NCBI RefSeq assembly: GCF_004522235.1
Contig: NZ_SDLT01000008.1
Location: forward strand, 97,916-161,915
Direction: 5' to 3'
From: Amycolatopsis nivea
GTDB lineage: Bacteria > Actinomycetota > Actinomycetes > Mycobacteriales > Pseudonocardiaceae
DNA length: 64,000 nt
The translations under genes were made by a program, and so were the position numbers. The first letter of the stretch is position 1. Every line of letters begins with the position of its first letter. Shown here in pieces: positions 18,552 to 26,267 of the stretch. Under the pieces are notes generated by a model that saw only the letters and a list, made by a program, of their open reading frames with translations, was not told the DNA's origin and did no database searches.

Positions 18552-19112
18552 TCACGCGGCTTTCTGGGCACGGGCCCGGACGATGCGCGGATAGCGGATG
18601 GTGAACGAGATCGGAATCGCGAAACCGAGCACCTTGATGACGACCAAGCCGACGGTGTCGTGCGGCGCGTAATGCAGCAGGACGGCTTCGGCGATTCCGG
18701 CGACCGTGAAGCTGGCCGCCCATACCGCGGTGATGACGACGTTCACCCGGCGGAACACCGGGGTCGCGGCGATTTCCGGCGGGACCATGGTTTTCGCGAT
18801 TCCCAGGGTGAACGGCCGTTTCGCGGCGACCGACCCCCAGGCGGTCGCCGCGAGCCACAGATCGGTGAGCGCGCCGACGTAATCCCGGAGCGGCGAGGCC
18901 GGGTCGCTGAAGGACCAGATCGACAGCGCCGCGAAGAAAACGACCGCGGAGACCTCGATGACCAGCGTGTCCCAGCCCTTGCCGCGCCGGCGCTCGAGCA
19001 GGAGCAGTCCGCCCGCGAGCACCAGCCCGGTCAGCCCGGACCAGCGCCAGTCGGCCTGCGTCGACACGACCGCGAAGGCGATCCACGGAAGGAAACTCTT
19101 CAGGTAGTTCAT
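18552..19112 (-). CDS. Integral membrane protein, 186 aa
   Basis: Five or six hydrophobic segments: FLPWIAFAVVSTQ, LTGLVLAGGLLLL, VIEVSAVVFFAALSIW, VVITAVWAASFTVAGIAEAVLL, and TVGLVVIKVLGFAIPISF near the C-terminus. There is a basic loop RRRGKGW and a basic C-terminal tail. I do not recognise the family. ATG 19112 with GAGGGG upstream is chosen over an earlier start at 19172, which would overlap the PadR operator. It is first in the operon with the carotenoid oxygenase and may retain or move that enzyme's membrane-soluble substrate, which is an inference. Confidence 0.75.
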   Translation of the reverse strand: MNYLKSFLPWIAFAVVSTQADWRWSGLTGLVLAGGLLLLERRRGKGWDTLVIEVSAVVFFAALSIWSFSDPASPLRDYVGALTDLWLAATAWGSVAAKRPFTLGIAKTMVPPEIAATPVFRRVNVVITAVWAASFTVAGIAEAVLLHYAPHDTVGLVVIKVLGFAIPISFTIRYPRIVRARAQKAA

Positions 19113-19139
19113 CAGTGCCCCTCGCTCACGTTCCTGTGG

Positions 19140-19178
19140 TGACATGTCAAAGCTAGAACGTCCGGCGTGCACATGTCA
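19140..19178. promoter_or_regulatory. Paired ACATGT dyads, candidate PadR operator
   Basis: TGACATGTCA (19140-19149, a perfect 10-bp palindrome) and CACATGTCA (19170-19178) have their ACATGT cores 29 bp apart, about three helical turns. Both lie in the 89-bp space between the divergent membrane protein and padR genes. PadR regulators typically bind ATGT/ACAT dyads, so this is the probable autoregulatory and operon operator. Confidence 0.6.
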
Positions 19179-19201
19179 ATAGTGGAAGGTAGGGTGAGCG
19201 C

Positions 19202-19726
19202 ATGACCTTGCGACACGCGGTGCTGGGGCTGCTCGCCACTGCCCCCGGCAGCGGCTACGACCTGCTGAAACGCTTCGAAACGGCGATGTCGAGCGTCTGG
19301 ACGGCCACGCAGAGCCAGCTGTACGGGGAACTGGGCAAGCTCGAGAGCGCGGACCTGATCGAGGTCTCCGCGGAGGGCCCGCGCGGCCGCAAGGAGTACG
19401 CGATCACCGAGGCCGGTCGGTCGGAACTGCGCAAGTGGCTGCTGGAGGAGCGGCCGCCGGCGGCGCGGCGGAACGAGATGCTGCTGCGGGTGTACTTTCT
19501 GGGCGAGGTCACGCCGGAGGAGGCCCGCGGATTCCTGCGCAGGCACGGTGCGTTCGCCGAGGGACTGGTCGACGAACTGGCGGCGATCGACGCGTCGGTG
19601 GACTGGGACGACAGCGATCCGTCGCTGTACGGCCGCCTCGCGCTGGAGTGGGGCAAGCGCTACGCGGCGATGGAACGCGATTGGGCGGAGTGGGCGGCGG
19701 AGACGATCCGCGCGGCTCGCGGCTGA
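19202..19726 (+). CDS. PadR family transcriptional regulator
   Basis: A 174-residue regulator. The winged helix is at about residues 1-80 (TLRHAVLGLLATAPGSGYDLLKRF, the QLYGELGKLESADLIE recognition region, and the GRKEYAITEAGR wing). The helical C-terminal dimerisation domain (about 90-174, EMLLRVYFLGEVTPEEARGFL) is of the PadR-s2/Vir type. It is transcribed away from the membrane protein-carotenoid oxygenase operon with the paired ACATGT operator between. It probably represses that operon and itself until a small phenolic or lipophilic ligand binds; the ligand is unknown. Confidence 0.9.
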   Translation: MTLRHAVLGLLATAPGSGYDLLKRFETAMSSVWTATQSQLYGELGKLESADLIEVSAEGPRGRKEYAITEAGRSELRKWLLEERPPAARRNEMLLRVYFLGEVTPEEARGFLRRHGAFAEGLVDELAAIDASVDWDDSDPSLYGRLALEWGKRYAAMERDWAEWAAETIRAARG

Positions 19727-19728
19727 TC

Positions 19729-20286
19729 ATGACCGGCAGCGAGGCCCGCCACTGCGGCGACGACGCGGTTTTCGCGCGCGATCTTCGGGACGAGGGCGAA
19801 CCGGAGGCCGAGTTCAACCCGGGCATCGCCGAACGGTTTCCGCGCAAGAACGCGGCCGCGGGAGCGCTCGTCCGCGACGAACGCGGTCGGATCCTGTTCG
19901 TCTGCCCGACCTACAAGCCCTTCCTGGAAATCCCGGGCGGCTTGGTCGAAGACGGCGAATCACCGTTGGCGGCGTGCCGTCGGGAGGTCCGCGAGGAACT
20001 CGGCATCGACGTGCCGGTGGGGCGGCTTCTCGTGGTCGATTGGCTGCCCGAGCACGGAGTCTGGCGCGACAGCCTGCAATTCGTCTTCGACGGCGGCGTG
20101 CTGAGCCGTGAGCAGATCGGTGCCATCCGCCTGGCAACGGACGAACTGAGCCGGTTCGAGTTCCTTGGCATCGAGGCCGCGCAAGCGCAGTTGCGGCCCT
20201 CGAAGGCACGGCGGATCGCGCTGGCGCACCAAGCGTTTCTGACCGGGGAGGCGGTCTACGGCGAGTTCGGCCGGAAGCTCGGGTAG
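19729..20286 (+). CDS. NUDIX hydrolase
   Basis: A 185-residue NUDIX protein. The GX5EX7REUXEEXGU box is complete at residues 71-93 (from GLVEDGESPL to REVREELGI), giving the Mg-binding glutamates. The N-terminal ARDLRDEGEPEAEFNPGIAERFPRK extension is not part of the core fold. The class hydrolyses nucleoside diphosphates linked to another moiety; the substrate is not readable. The ATG at 19729 lies two bases after the padR stop, so it is probably co-transcribed with padR, and no functional link is evident. Confidence 0.88.
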   Translation: MTGSEARHCGDDAVFARDLRDEGEPEAEFNPGIAERFPRKNAAAGALVRDERGRILFVCPTYKPFLEIPGGLVEDGESPLAACRREVREELGIDVPVGRLLVVDWLPEHGVWRDSLQFVFDGGVLSREQIGAIRLATDELSRFEFLGIEAAQAQLRPSKARRIALAHQAFLTGEAVYGEFGRKLG

Positions 20287-20309
20287 TCCTCGCCTCCGGC
20301 CGTGCCGGG

Positions 20310-21338
20310 TCATCCGTCCGAAGACCGCTTCCAGATGTTGATGCCTTCTTCGGTGGCGTGCTGGTCGATCTCGGCCAGCTCCTCCGCGGTGAACGACAGG
20401 TTGTCCAGCGCGGCGACGTTGTCCTCCAGCTGCTTCACGCTGCTGGCCCCGATCACCAGCGACGTCATCCGCGGATCCCGCAGCGCCCACGCCAGCGCGA
20501 GCTGCGCCAGCGTCTGCCCGCGCCGCGACGCGATCTCGCCCAGCGCCCGGATCTTGGCGAGCTTCTCCTCGGTGATCGTGTCCGGGTTCAGCGATTTCCC
20601 TTGCGCCGCACGAGAATCCGAGGGCACCCCGGAAAGGTACTTGTCGGTCAGCAAGCCCTGTGCCAGCGGCGAGAACGCGATGCACCCGGCCCCGGCCTGC
20701 TCCAGCGTCCCGAGCAGATCGTCCGTCTCGGTCCACCGGTTGAACATCGAATACGACGGCTGGTGGATCAGCAGCGGCGTGCCCAGTTCGCGCAGCAACC
20801 GCGCGGCTTCCGCGGTCCGCGCGGAGTTGTAGGACGAGATCCCGACGTACAGCGCCTTGCCGGACCGGACCGCCCGGTCGAGCGCGCCGACGGTCTCCTC
20901 CAGCGGCGTCTCCGGGTCGAAGCGGTGCGAGTAGAAGATGTCGACGTAGTCCAGGCCCATCCGCCCGAGCGACTGGTCGAGGCTGGCCAGCAGGTACTTC
21001 CGCGAACCCCATTCGCCGTACGGGCCGGGCCACATGTCGTAGCCGGCCTTGGTGGAGACGACCAGCTCGTCGCGGTACGGCTTCAGGTCGCTCGCCAGCA
21101 GCCGGCCGAAGTTCTCCTCGGCGCTGCCGTAGGGCGGGCCGTAGTTGTTGGCCAGGTCGAAATGCGTGATGCCGAGGTCGAAGGCGCGCCGGACGATGTC
21201 GCGCTGAACGGTGAGCGGGCGGTCGTTCCCGAAGTTGTGCCACAGCCCCAGCGAGATCGCGGGCAGCTTCAGGCCGCTGCGCCCGCAGCGGCGGTAGGGC
21301 ATCGAGTCGTAACGGGCGTCAGCGGCAGCGTAAGTCAC
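20310..21338 (-). CDS. mgrA: Aldo/keto reductase, L-glyceraldehyde-3-phosphate reductase type
   Basis: A 342-residue NADPH-dependent (alpha/beta)8 barrel. Catalytic residues are visible: D and Y in FDLANNYGPPYGSAEENFG, the lysine in VVSTKAGYDMWPGPYGEWGSRKYL, and the histidine in DIFYSHRFDPETPLEE. The GPYGEWGSRKYL segment is characteristic of the YghZ/MgrA subgroup (AKR14), which reduces L-glyceraldehyde-3-phosphate and methylglyoxal. The start is GTG at 21338; ATG 21302 would cut off the conserved RYDSMPYRRCGRSG lead. It stands alone and converges on the NUDIX gene with a 23-bp gap. Confidence 0.88.
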   Translation of the reverse strand: MTYAAADARYDSMPYRRCGRSGLKLPAISLGLWHNFGNDRPLTVQRDIVRRAFDLGITHFDLANNYGPPYGSAEENFGRLLASDLKPYRDELVVSTKAGYDMWPGPYGEWGSRKYLLASLDQSLGRMGLDYVDIFYSHRFDPETPLEETVGALDRAVRSGKALYVGISSYNSARTAEAARLLRELGTPLLIHQPSYSMFNRWTETDDLLGTLEQAGAGCIAFSPLAQGLLTDKYLSGVPSDSRAAQGKSLNPDTITEEKLAKIRALGEIASRRGQTLAQLALAWALRDPRMTSLVIGASSVKQLEDNVAALDNLSFTAEELAEIDQHATEEGINIWKRSSDG

Positions 21339-21506
21339 GCCGCGATGCTAGCCCGCGGCCCGCCGCCGGAGCCCGCACACTGCCGGTGACCTCCTGATCG
21401 GTGGCAAAAGGCGGTTTTGCGCGCGACATCCCATTTGGCTCCGTACTATGCGGGCTGTGGCGCCCGTCACGGCCGGGCAGCCCGACGGCGAACGAGGGAG
21501 GAACGC

Positions 21507-21866
21507 ATGGCCGGTTACAAGGTCATCACCGGCGCCTTGCGCACCGAAGCGAAGAAGTGGGATCCGCACGCGGAGAAGATCGCCGGCGTGCACACGGCGG
21601 TTTCCGGCATGACGCTCGACATCTCGGCGTTCTGGATCGGCGACGGCGTGAACTTCCTCCTCACCGCCGGGGTCGCCGCGATCGACAAATCCGCCTACGA
21701 CAAGCTCCAGCAGTTCATGGAGCAGAAACTCTCCACGGCGGGCGCGGACATGGGCCACATCGGCGACGTGCTGGTCAAGGCGGCCAACACCTACGACCAG
21801 AACGAAGAAATCGTCGAACTCGACCTCAAGGACTGGTCGAAGAAGATCCCGGAGGGCGGCTCGTGA
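21507..21866 (+). CDS. EspC-like type VII secretion substrate
   Basis: A 119-residue helical protein, MAGYKVITGALRTEAKKWDP..., with SAFWIGDGVNFLLTAGVAAI, a helical hairpin and a C-terminal ANTYDQNEEIVELDLKDW. The pattern matches the EspC/ESX-associated excreted protein family (PF10824 as I remember it), including the AxxYxxxD/E-type C-terminal export signal. GAGGGAGG sits just upstream of ATG 21507. It is first of four tightly packed genes (coupled GTGA overlap with the next). No ESX core (EccB/C/D) is in the window, so secretion would rely on a locus elsewhere. Confidence 0.7.
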   Translation: MAGYKVITGALRTEAKKWDPHAEKIAGVHTAVSGMTLDISAFWIGDGVNFLLTAGVAAIDKSAYDKLQQFMEQKLSTAGADMGHIGDVLVKAANTYDQNEEIVELDLKDWSKKIPEGGS

Positions 21867-22606
21867 GCGAGGACGCGGAAAGCACCACCGCCGAGTTCAA
21901 GAAATTGATCGACCAGCTGGTCCAGTGGGTCAACGACATGGTCAACGGGTTCCGGGAGTTCGTCGGCAAATGGGCGGACTCCGCGTGGCGGTACGTCCTG
22001 GGCCCGGCGGTCATCGCCTTCGACCGGGGAATGAAGGCGCTCAGCGAGAAGCTGACGAAGATCGTCGAGGACATCAAGAAGATCCTGGAGCATTCGACCC
22101 CGATCGTCTCGATCATCGTCCAGGGGTTCTCCTGGCTGGAGGACGCCCAGCGTCCCGCGTCCCAGCTCCAGGGCGTCGTCAAGGAACACCCGGACGCGAA
22201 CTTCGGGTACTGGGAAGGCGCGGCCCGGAACGCGTACAACGACGCCGTCGACCTGCAGCACGCCGCGCTGGGCGCGATCAAGACCAAAGCGGACAACATC
22301 AGCAGCTGGCTGCTCGACATCGCCAAGGCGAACATCATGTTCGTGAAGGAACTCGGCGACGCCTTCGCCGCCATCGCGGGGGAGTTCGTCGCCGTTCTGG
22401 TCGAGGCCGGGACGATCGTCGGCGCGCTGGAAGCCATCGGGGAAGCGGGCAAACTCGTCGAGAAGCTCGTCACCACCGCGGGGCAACGGCTCACCAAGGT
22501 GGTCGAGATGTACAGCGAGGCGGTCGGGCGCACGCGCGACGCCACCAGCATCCAGTACGACGCCGCGGAATTCCCGCACGACAAATGGCCGAGCCTCGCC
22601 GGCTAG
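21863..22606 (+). CDS. WXG100-like helical protein, 247 aa
   Basis: Begins VSEDAESTTAEFKKLIDQL at a GTG overlapping the previous stop. It is predicted almost entirely helical. A WxG turn (FGYWEGAARNAYNDAV, about residues 112-127) lies in a helix-turn-helix like ESX family members. The hydrophobic stretch FAAIAGEFVAVLVEAGTIVGALEAIGEA (about 172-199) could be amphipathic or membrane-inserting. No enzyme motif is visible. It probably pairs with the upstream EspC-like protein as an ESX-type complex or effector. Confidence 0.65.
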   Translation: MSEDAESTTAEFKKLIDQLVQWVNDMVNGFREFVGKWADSAWRYVLGPAVIAFDRGMKALSEKLTKIVEDIKKILEHSTPIVSIIVQGFSWLEDAQRPASQLQGVVKEHPDANFGYWEGAARNAYNDAVDLQHAALGAIKTKADNISSWLLDIAKANIMFVKELGDAFAAIAGEFVAVLVEAGTIVGALEAIGEAGKLVEKLVTTAGQRLTKVVEMYSEAVGRTRDATSIQYDAAEFPHDKWPSLAG

Positions 22607-22624
22607 CCGCACGGAGGAGCGACA

Positions 22625-23386
22625 ATGACCGATCCGGTCGCCTCGGCGAACACGCTCGACGCGGGGCTGGAAGCACTTCGGGACATCAGCGCACGGCTCG
22701 ATCGGGCCCCGGAGCCGCAGGCACTGCCGACCGTCGCCGAACCCGTGCTGGTCGGCACCGGGCACGCCCGCGGTTTCCGCGCGTCCGACCGGACCGGCGT
22801 CGTCACGATCACGCTGGACGAGGACCTCAAGCTGGTCGAGGCGACGGTCCTGGACCACTGGAAAGACCGGGTCGAGCCGGCTTTCCTCGGCGAAGCGCTG
22901 ACGGAGGCGTACCTGTCCGCGCTGGACGCGGCGGTGCAGGCCAGATCCGAACGCCTGGCTTCGGAACCGCCGCCTGCCGCGGCTCCGGGCGACGCGGACG
23001 GTCCCGTGGTGGTCCCGACGCTCGACGAAGTGGTCGCGGCAGCCAGGGCCAGCCGGGAGCGCAACGAGAACGAACGGCTCCGGCAGCAGCGGGAACGCGC
23101 TTCGGCGGCGGAGCCCGAAGCGCCGCGCGAGGTGCGCGGAAGCTTCGGCTACCTGACCCTGCGCGTCCAGGGCGGCGCGATGATCTCGGCGACCCCGAAC
23201 GTCAGTGCGCTGGACAACGCCGGCACGGCCAACATCCAGGAGGACATCGAAGCCGCGTTCGGCAACGCGGGACTGAAATCGCCGCACGCCGTCTCGGAAT
23301 CGGGCAGTGTCCGCCCGGACCGGTCGGTCGGCCGCGAGTTCGACGACGAAGAGGACGCGTGGCAGGGGTTCCATGGCAATGATTAA
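22625..23386 (+). CDS. YbaB/EbfC-like protein of a secretion-substrate cassette
   Basis: A 253-residue protein whose residues of about 40-110 (GHARGFRASDRTGVVTITLDEDLKLVEATV, FLGEALTEAYLSALDAAV) resemble the YbaB/EbfC fold: a twisted beta sheet with 'own-charge' loops, then a helix. It is followed by a charged coiled segment (ASRERNENERLRQQRERAS) and an unusual Gly/Ser/Asp C-terminal part ending DDEEDAWQGFHGND. YbaB-like proteins often accompany WXG/EspC genes in actinomycetes, with unknown role. GGAGG precedes the ATG. Confidence 0.6.
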   Translation: MTDPVASANTLDAGLEALRDISARLDRAPEPQALPTVAEPVLVGTGHARGFRASDRTGVVTITLDEDLKLVEATVLDHWKDRVEPAFLGEALTEAYLSALDAAVQARSERLASEPPPAAAPGDADGPVVVPTLDEVVAAARASRERNENERLRQQRERASAAEPEAPREVRGSFGYLTLRVQGGAMISATPNVSALDNAGTANIQEDIEAAFGNAGLKSPHAVSESGSVRPDRSVGREFDDEEDAWQGFHGND

Positions 23387-23867
23387 GCGGCTCGTGCCCG
23401 TGCTGGCGGTCGCCGTCTCGGTGGCGGGATGCGGCGGTGCCGGCCCAGCGGAGACGTTCGCGAAAACGAACGCCTGCGAGTTGCTGGCGACCGCCGCGCG
23501 GGGCACGCCGATCGACCCGCAGCACAGCGAGTACAAGCTGGCGGACTCCGGGGCGTCGGGAGGCGTCGGCGGCTGCCGCACCGAGTGGAACCCGCCGTCG
23601 GGCAAGCTGACCGGCGGCGACCTGGCCGCGACGCTGGAGCTGGGCGAGGCGGAGGACTGGAGCGGGCACAGCGAATCGAGCACCCAGAGCGGGCACGAAG
23701 TCCGGAAGGACACCACGAAAGCCGGCGGCGGCTGCCGTTACCAGGTCCAGATCCCGGGCACGGACTCGGCGGTGCGCATCTGGTACCTCGACCGGTCCGT
23801 GAGCAACGAAGGGTCCTGCCCGGTCGCGAAACGGCTGGTGGACCAGGTCATTCCGAGCCTGCCGTGA
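23373..23867 (+). CDS. DUF3558-type lipoprotein
   Basis: A 164-residue lipoprotein. The N-terminus MAMIKRLVPVLAVAVSVAGCGG has a signal peptide and lipobox VAGC (lipid-modified Cys near residue 19). The mature part has the NACELLATA segment and paired cysteines typical of DUF3558 proteins (GGCRTEW, GGCRYQV, EGSCPVAK). It overlaps the previous gene by 14 bases and is the last of the secretion-substrate cassette. LspA (1947) would process it. A second possible start, ATG 23379, shortens the protein by two residues. Role unknown. Confidence 0.8.
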   Translation: MAMIKRLVPVLAVAVSVAGCGGAGPAETFAKTNACELLATAARGTPIDPQHSEYKLADSGASGGVGGCRTEWNPPSGKLTGGDLAATLELGEAEDWSGHSESSTQSGHEVRKDTTKAGGGCRYQVQIPGTDSAVRIWYLDRSVSNEGSCPVAKRLVDQVIPSLP

Positions 23868-23992
23868 ACCGGCTCCGGCATACGTCGGAGGAATCTCGGG
23901 ATTTCCGTGTGTCTTCTAGGTGGTGAGCGCGCTTAGATCCGATGTCTGGTCGGCAGGAAGCCGTTGGCGTCCGCCGCCCAGTACAGTGCGGG

Positions 23993-24006
23993 TGAGCGAT
24001 CGCTTA
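23993..24006. promoter_or_regulatory. Candidate operator, TGAGC-N4-GCTTA
   Basis: TGAGCGATCGCTTA has a perfect AGCGATCGCT core and ends at the AGGAGG Shine-Dalgarno (24006-24011) of the moxR-like gene. It matches the site at 9916-9929 in 12 of 14 bases. A protein bound here would block initiation. Confidence 0.45.
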
Positions 24007-24015
24007 GGAGGCCAC

Positions 24016-24897
24016 GTGGGCACCGGGTTTTTCTCGTCCGTCGACGACGTGTCGGCGCAGCTGGCCGAGGCCGGGTACCTCGCGTCGACCGCGGTCGCGA
24101 CCACGGTGTTCCTCGCCGACCGGCTGGGGAAGCCGCTGCTGGTCGAGGGCCCGGCCGGGGTCGGCAAGACCGCGCTGGCGACGGCGGTCGCCGAGGTCAC
24201 CGGCTCGCGGCTGGTGCGGTTGCAGTGCTACGAGGGCATCGACGAGGCCCGCGCGCTGTACGAGTGGAACCACGCGAAGCAGCTGCTGCGGATCACCGCG
24301 GGCCGCGACGAGACGTGGGACGAGGCGCGCACCGACATCTTCGGCGAGGAATTCCTGCTGCGCCGCCCGCTGCTCACCGCGATCTCCGGCACCGAGCCGA
24401 CCGTGCTGCTGATCGACGAAACGGACAAGGCCGACGTCGAGATCGAGGGCCTGCTGCTGGAGGTGCTCGGCGATTTCCAGGTGACCGTGCCCGAACTCGG
24501 CACGATCACCGCGACGCAGCAGCCGTTCGTGGTGCTGACGTCGAACGCGACGCGCGAGCTGTCCGAGGCGCTGCGGCGGCGGTGCCTGTTCCTGCACATC
24601 GATTTCCCGGACGAGGACCTGGAACGCGAGATCGTCCGGCTCAAGGTGCCCGGCATCGAGGCCGCGCTGGCGGATTCGGTGGTGCGGGTGATCGCCGCGC
24701 TGCGGGCGATGGACCTGCGGAAACTGCCGTCGGTGGCGGAGACCGTCGACTGGGCGCGCACGCTGCTGGAGCTCGGCGCGGGCGCGCTCGACGAACGGGT
24801 GGTGCGCGAAAGCCTCGGCGTCGTGCTGAAGCACCAGGACGACATCGCGAAGGCCGGGGCCGGGCTGCGTCTCGACCAGGTGCTGGACGCGTCGTGA
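24016..24897 (+). CDS. MoxR-type AAA+ ATPase
   Basis: A 293-residue AAA+ ATPase. Walker A is GPAGVGKT (residues 45-52), Walker B is VLLIDETDKAD, sensor I lies in VVLTSNATRELSEALRRRCLF (arginine finger region), and the lid domain is at about 200-293. MoxR ATPases act as chaperones with VWA-domain partners. The next gene, coupled by a GTGA overlap, is such a partner. GTG 24016 with AGGAGG four bases upstream is a clear start. The pair resembles CoxD-CoxE of carbon monoxide dehydrogenase maturation, but no cox structural genes are present. Confidence 0.9.
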   Translation: MGTGFFSSVDDVSAQLAEAGYLASTAVATTVFLADRLGKPLLVEGPAGVGKTALATAVAEVTGSRLVRLQCYEGIDEARALYEWNHAKQLLRITAGRDETWDEARTDIFGEEFLLRRPLLTAISGTEPTVLLIDETDKADVEIEGLLLEVLGDFQVTVPELGTITATQQPFVVLTSNATRELSEALRRRCLFLHIDFPDEDLEREIVRLKVPGIEAALADSVVRVIAALRAMDLRKLPSVAETVDWARTLLELGAGALDERVVRESLGVVLKHQDDIAKAGAGLRLDQVLDAS

Positions 24898-26267
24898 CCG
24901 CCGCGCCGGGCCTGACCGGACGGCTCGCCGAGTTCGTGCGGGCCTTGCGGGCGCAAGGCATCCCGGCCGGTCCGGGGGAGACGGCCGACGCGGCGGCCGC
25001 GCTGGAGGTGCTCGGCCTGGACGACCGCGAACTGGTCCGCGAAGGGCTCGCCGCCGCGCTGGTCCGCCGGGGCGGGCAGCGCACCGTGTTCGACGCCGCG
25101 TTCGACCTGTACTTCCCGGCCGGTGTCGGCGCCCCGGAGCTGGCGCGCGAAAACCCGCCGCGGGACCGGGAAGAGCTGCGGGAAGCACTCGCCGCCGCCT
25201 TGGCCGAAGGCGACGACCAGGCGCTGGACCAGCTCGCCGGACTCGCTGTGGACCTGCTGGGCCAGTACGGCGTGGGAACCGGCCCCGGCGGCGGGTATTC
25301 GGCGCACCAGACGCTGGACCGCCTGCAACCGCAGACGCTCATCGCCCAAGTGCTGGCTGCGATGCGTGCCGCGGGCGCCCCGGACGAGTTCACCGACCGG
25401 CTCACCCGCGACGAAATCCGCCGCCGCGTCGAAGGTTTCCGCGGCCGGGTGCGCACCGAAGCCCGCCGCCGGGCCGCCGAAGTCCGGGGCCGCGAACGGA
25501 TCGCCAAGCACGCGATCGCGCCCGCCGCCGACCGCGTCGACTTTCTCCTGGCCAGCCGCACGCAATTGGCCGAACTGCGGCGCACGATCCAGCCGCTGTC
25601 CCGAAAACTCGCCACCAGGCTTGCCGCGCGCCGCAAACGCACCACACGCGGCCAGATCGACTTGCGCCGAACGCTGCGTCGTTCACTCTCCACTGGCGGC
25701 GTGCCCTTGCGTCCAGCCTACCGGCACCGGCGTCCCGGCCGCCCGGAAATCATCCTCCTGTGCGACCTTTCCGGTTCGGTGGCGGGTTTCGCGAACTTCA
25801 CGATGCTGCTGGTGCAGGCTTTGCGGGACCAGTTCAGCAAAATCCGCGTCTTCGGCTTCGTCGACAGCACCGACGAGGTAACGCATCTCGTGGACACCGG
25901 CGCCGCCGATCCCGAACAGCTGGGTGCGCGGATGCTCAGCGAAGCCGCAGTCGTCCGCTGGGACGGCCACAGCGATTACGGCCGCGCACTAGGACAATTC
26001 ACTTCGCACTGGCTCGACGCCGTCGGCCCGCGAACGTCGGTCCTCATCCTGGGCGACGCCCGGACGAACGGCGGCGACCCGAATCTCGAGGCCGTCCGCG
26101 CGATCCGCTCGCGTGCGCGGCATGTCCACTGGCTGAACCCCGAACGCCGATCCCTGTGGGGGACCGGCGATTCGGCCGCGCCGGACTACGCGGACCTGGT
26201 GGAGATGCACGAATGCCGGAACGCGCAGCAGCTGGGCGTGCTCGTCACGCGCCTTCTGCCGACCTGA
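24894..26267 (+). CDS. VWA domain protein, CoxE-like
   Basis: A 457-residue protein. The N-terminal two thirds are helical and basic (an RRRVEGFRGRVRTEARRRAAEVRGRERI stretch shown here only by its position, about residues 177-203). The C-terminal von Willebrand A domain begins near residue 283, with the MIDAS motif DLSGS at 291-295 and the later aspartate in ILGDARTNGG. This is the adaptor partner of the MoxR ATPase encoded just upstream. The start GTG overlaps the moxR stop. The 3' end overlaps the convergent adenosine deaminase gene by 23 bp. Confidence 0.88.
   Translation: MTAAPGLTGRLAEFVRALRAQGIPAGPGETADAAAALEVLGLDDRELVREGLAAALVRRGGQRTVFDAAFDLYFPAGVGAPELARENPPRDREELREALAAALAEGDDQALDQLAGLAVDLLGQYGVGTGPGGGYSAHQTLDRLQPQTLIAQVLAAMRAAGAPDEFTDRLTRDEIRRRVEGFRGRVRTEARRRAAEVRGRERIAKHAIAPAADRVDFLLASRTQLAELRRTIQPLSRKLATRLAARRKRTTRGQIDLRRTLRRSLSTGGVPLRPAYRHRRPGRPEIILLCDLSGSVAGFANFTMLLVQALRDQFSKIRVFGFVDSTDEVTHLVDTGAADPEQLGARMLSEAAVVRWDGHSDYGRALGQFTSHWLDAVGPRTSVLILGDARTNGGDPNLEAVRAIRSRARHVHWLNPERRSLWGTGDSAAPDYADLVEMHECRNAQQLGVLVTRLLPT

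Noticed and set aside
21404..21449. GCAAAA...TTTTGC dyad and TACTAT hexamer upstream of the secretion-substrate cassette
   Set aside because: Could be a promoter, but no -35 at proper spacing was found, so not listed as a feature.
24016..26267. Carbon monoxide dehydrogenase maturation locus
   Set aside because: The MoxR-VWA pair resembles CoxD-CoxE, but no coxS, coxM or coxL genes are present.
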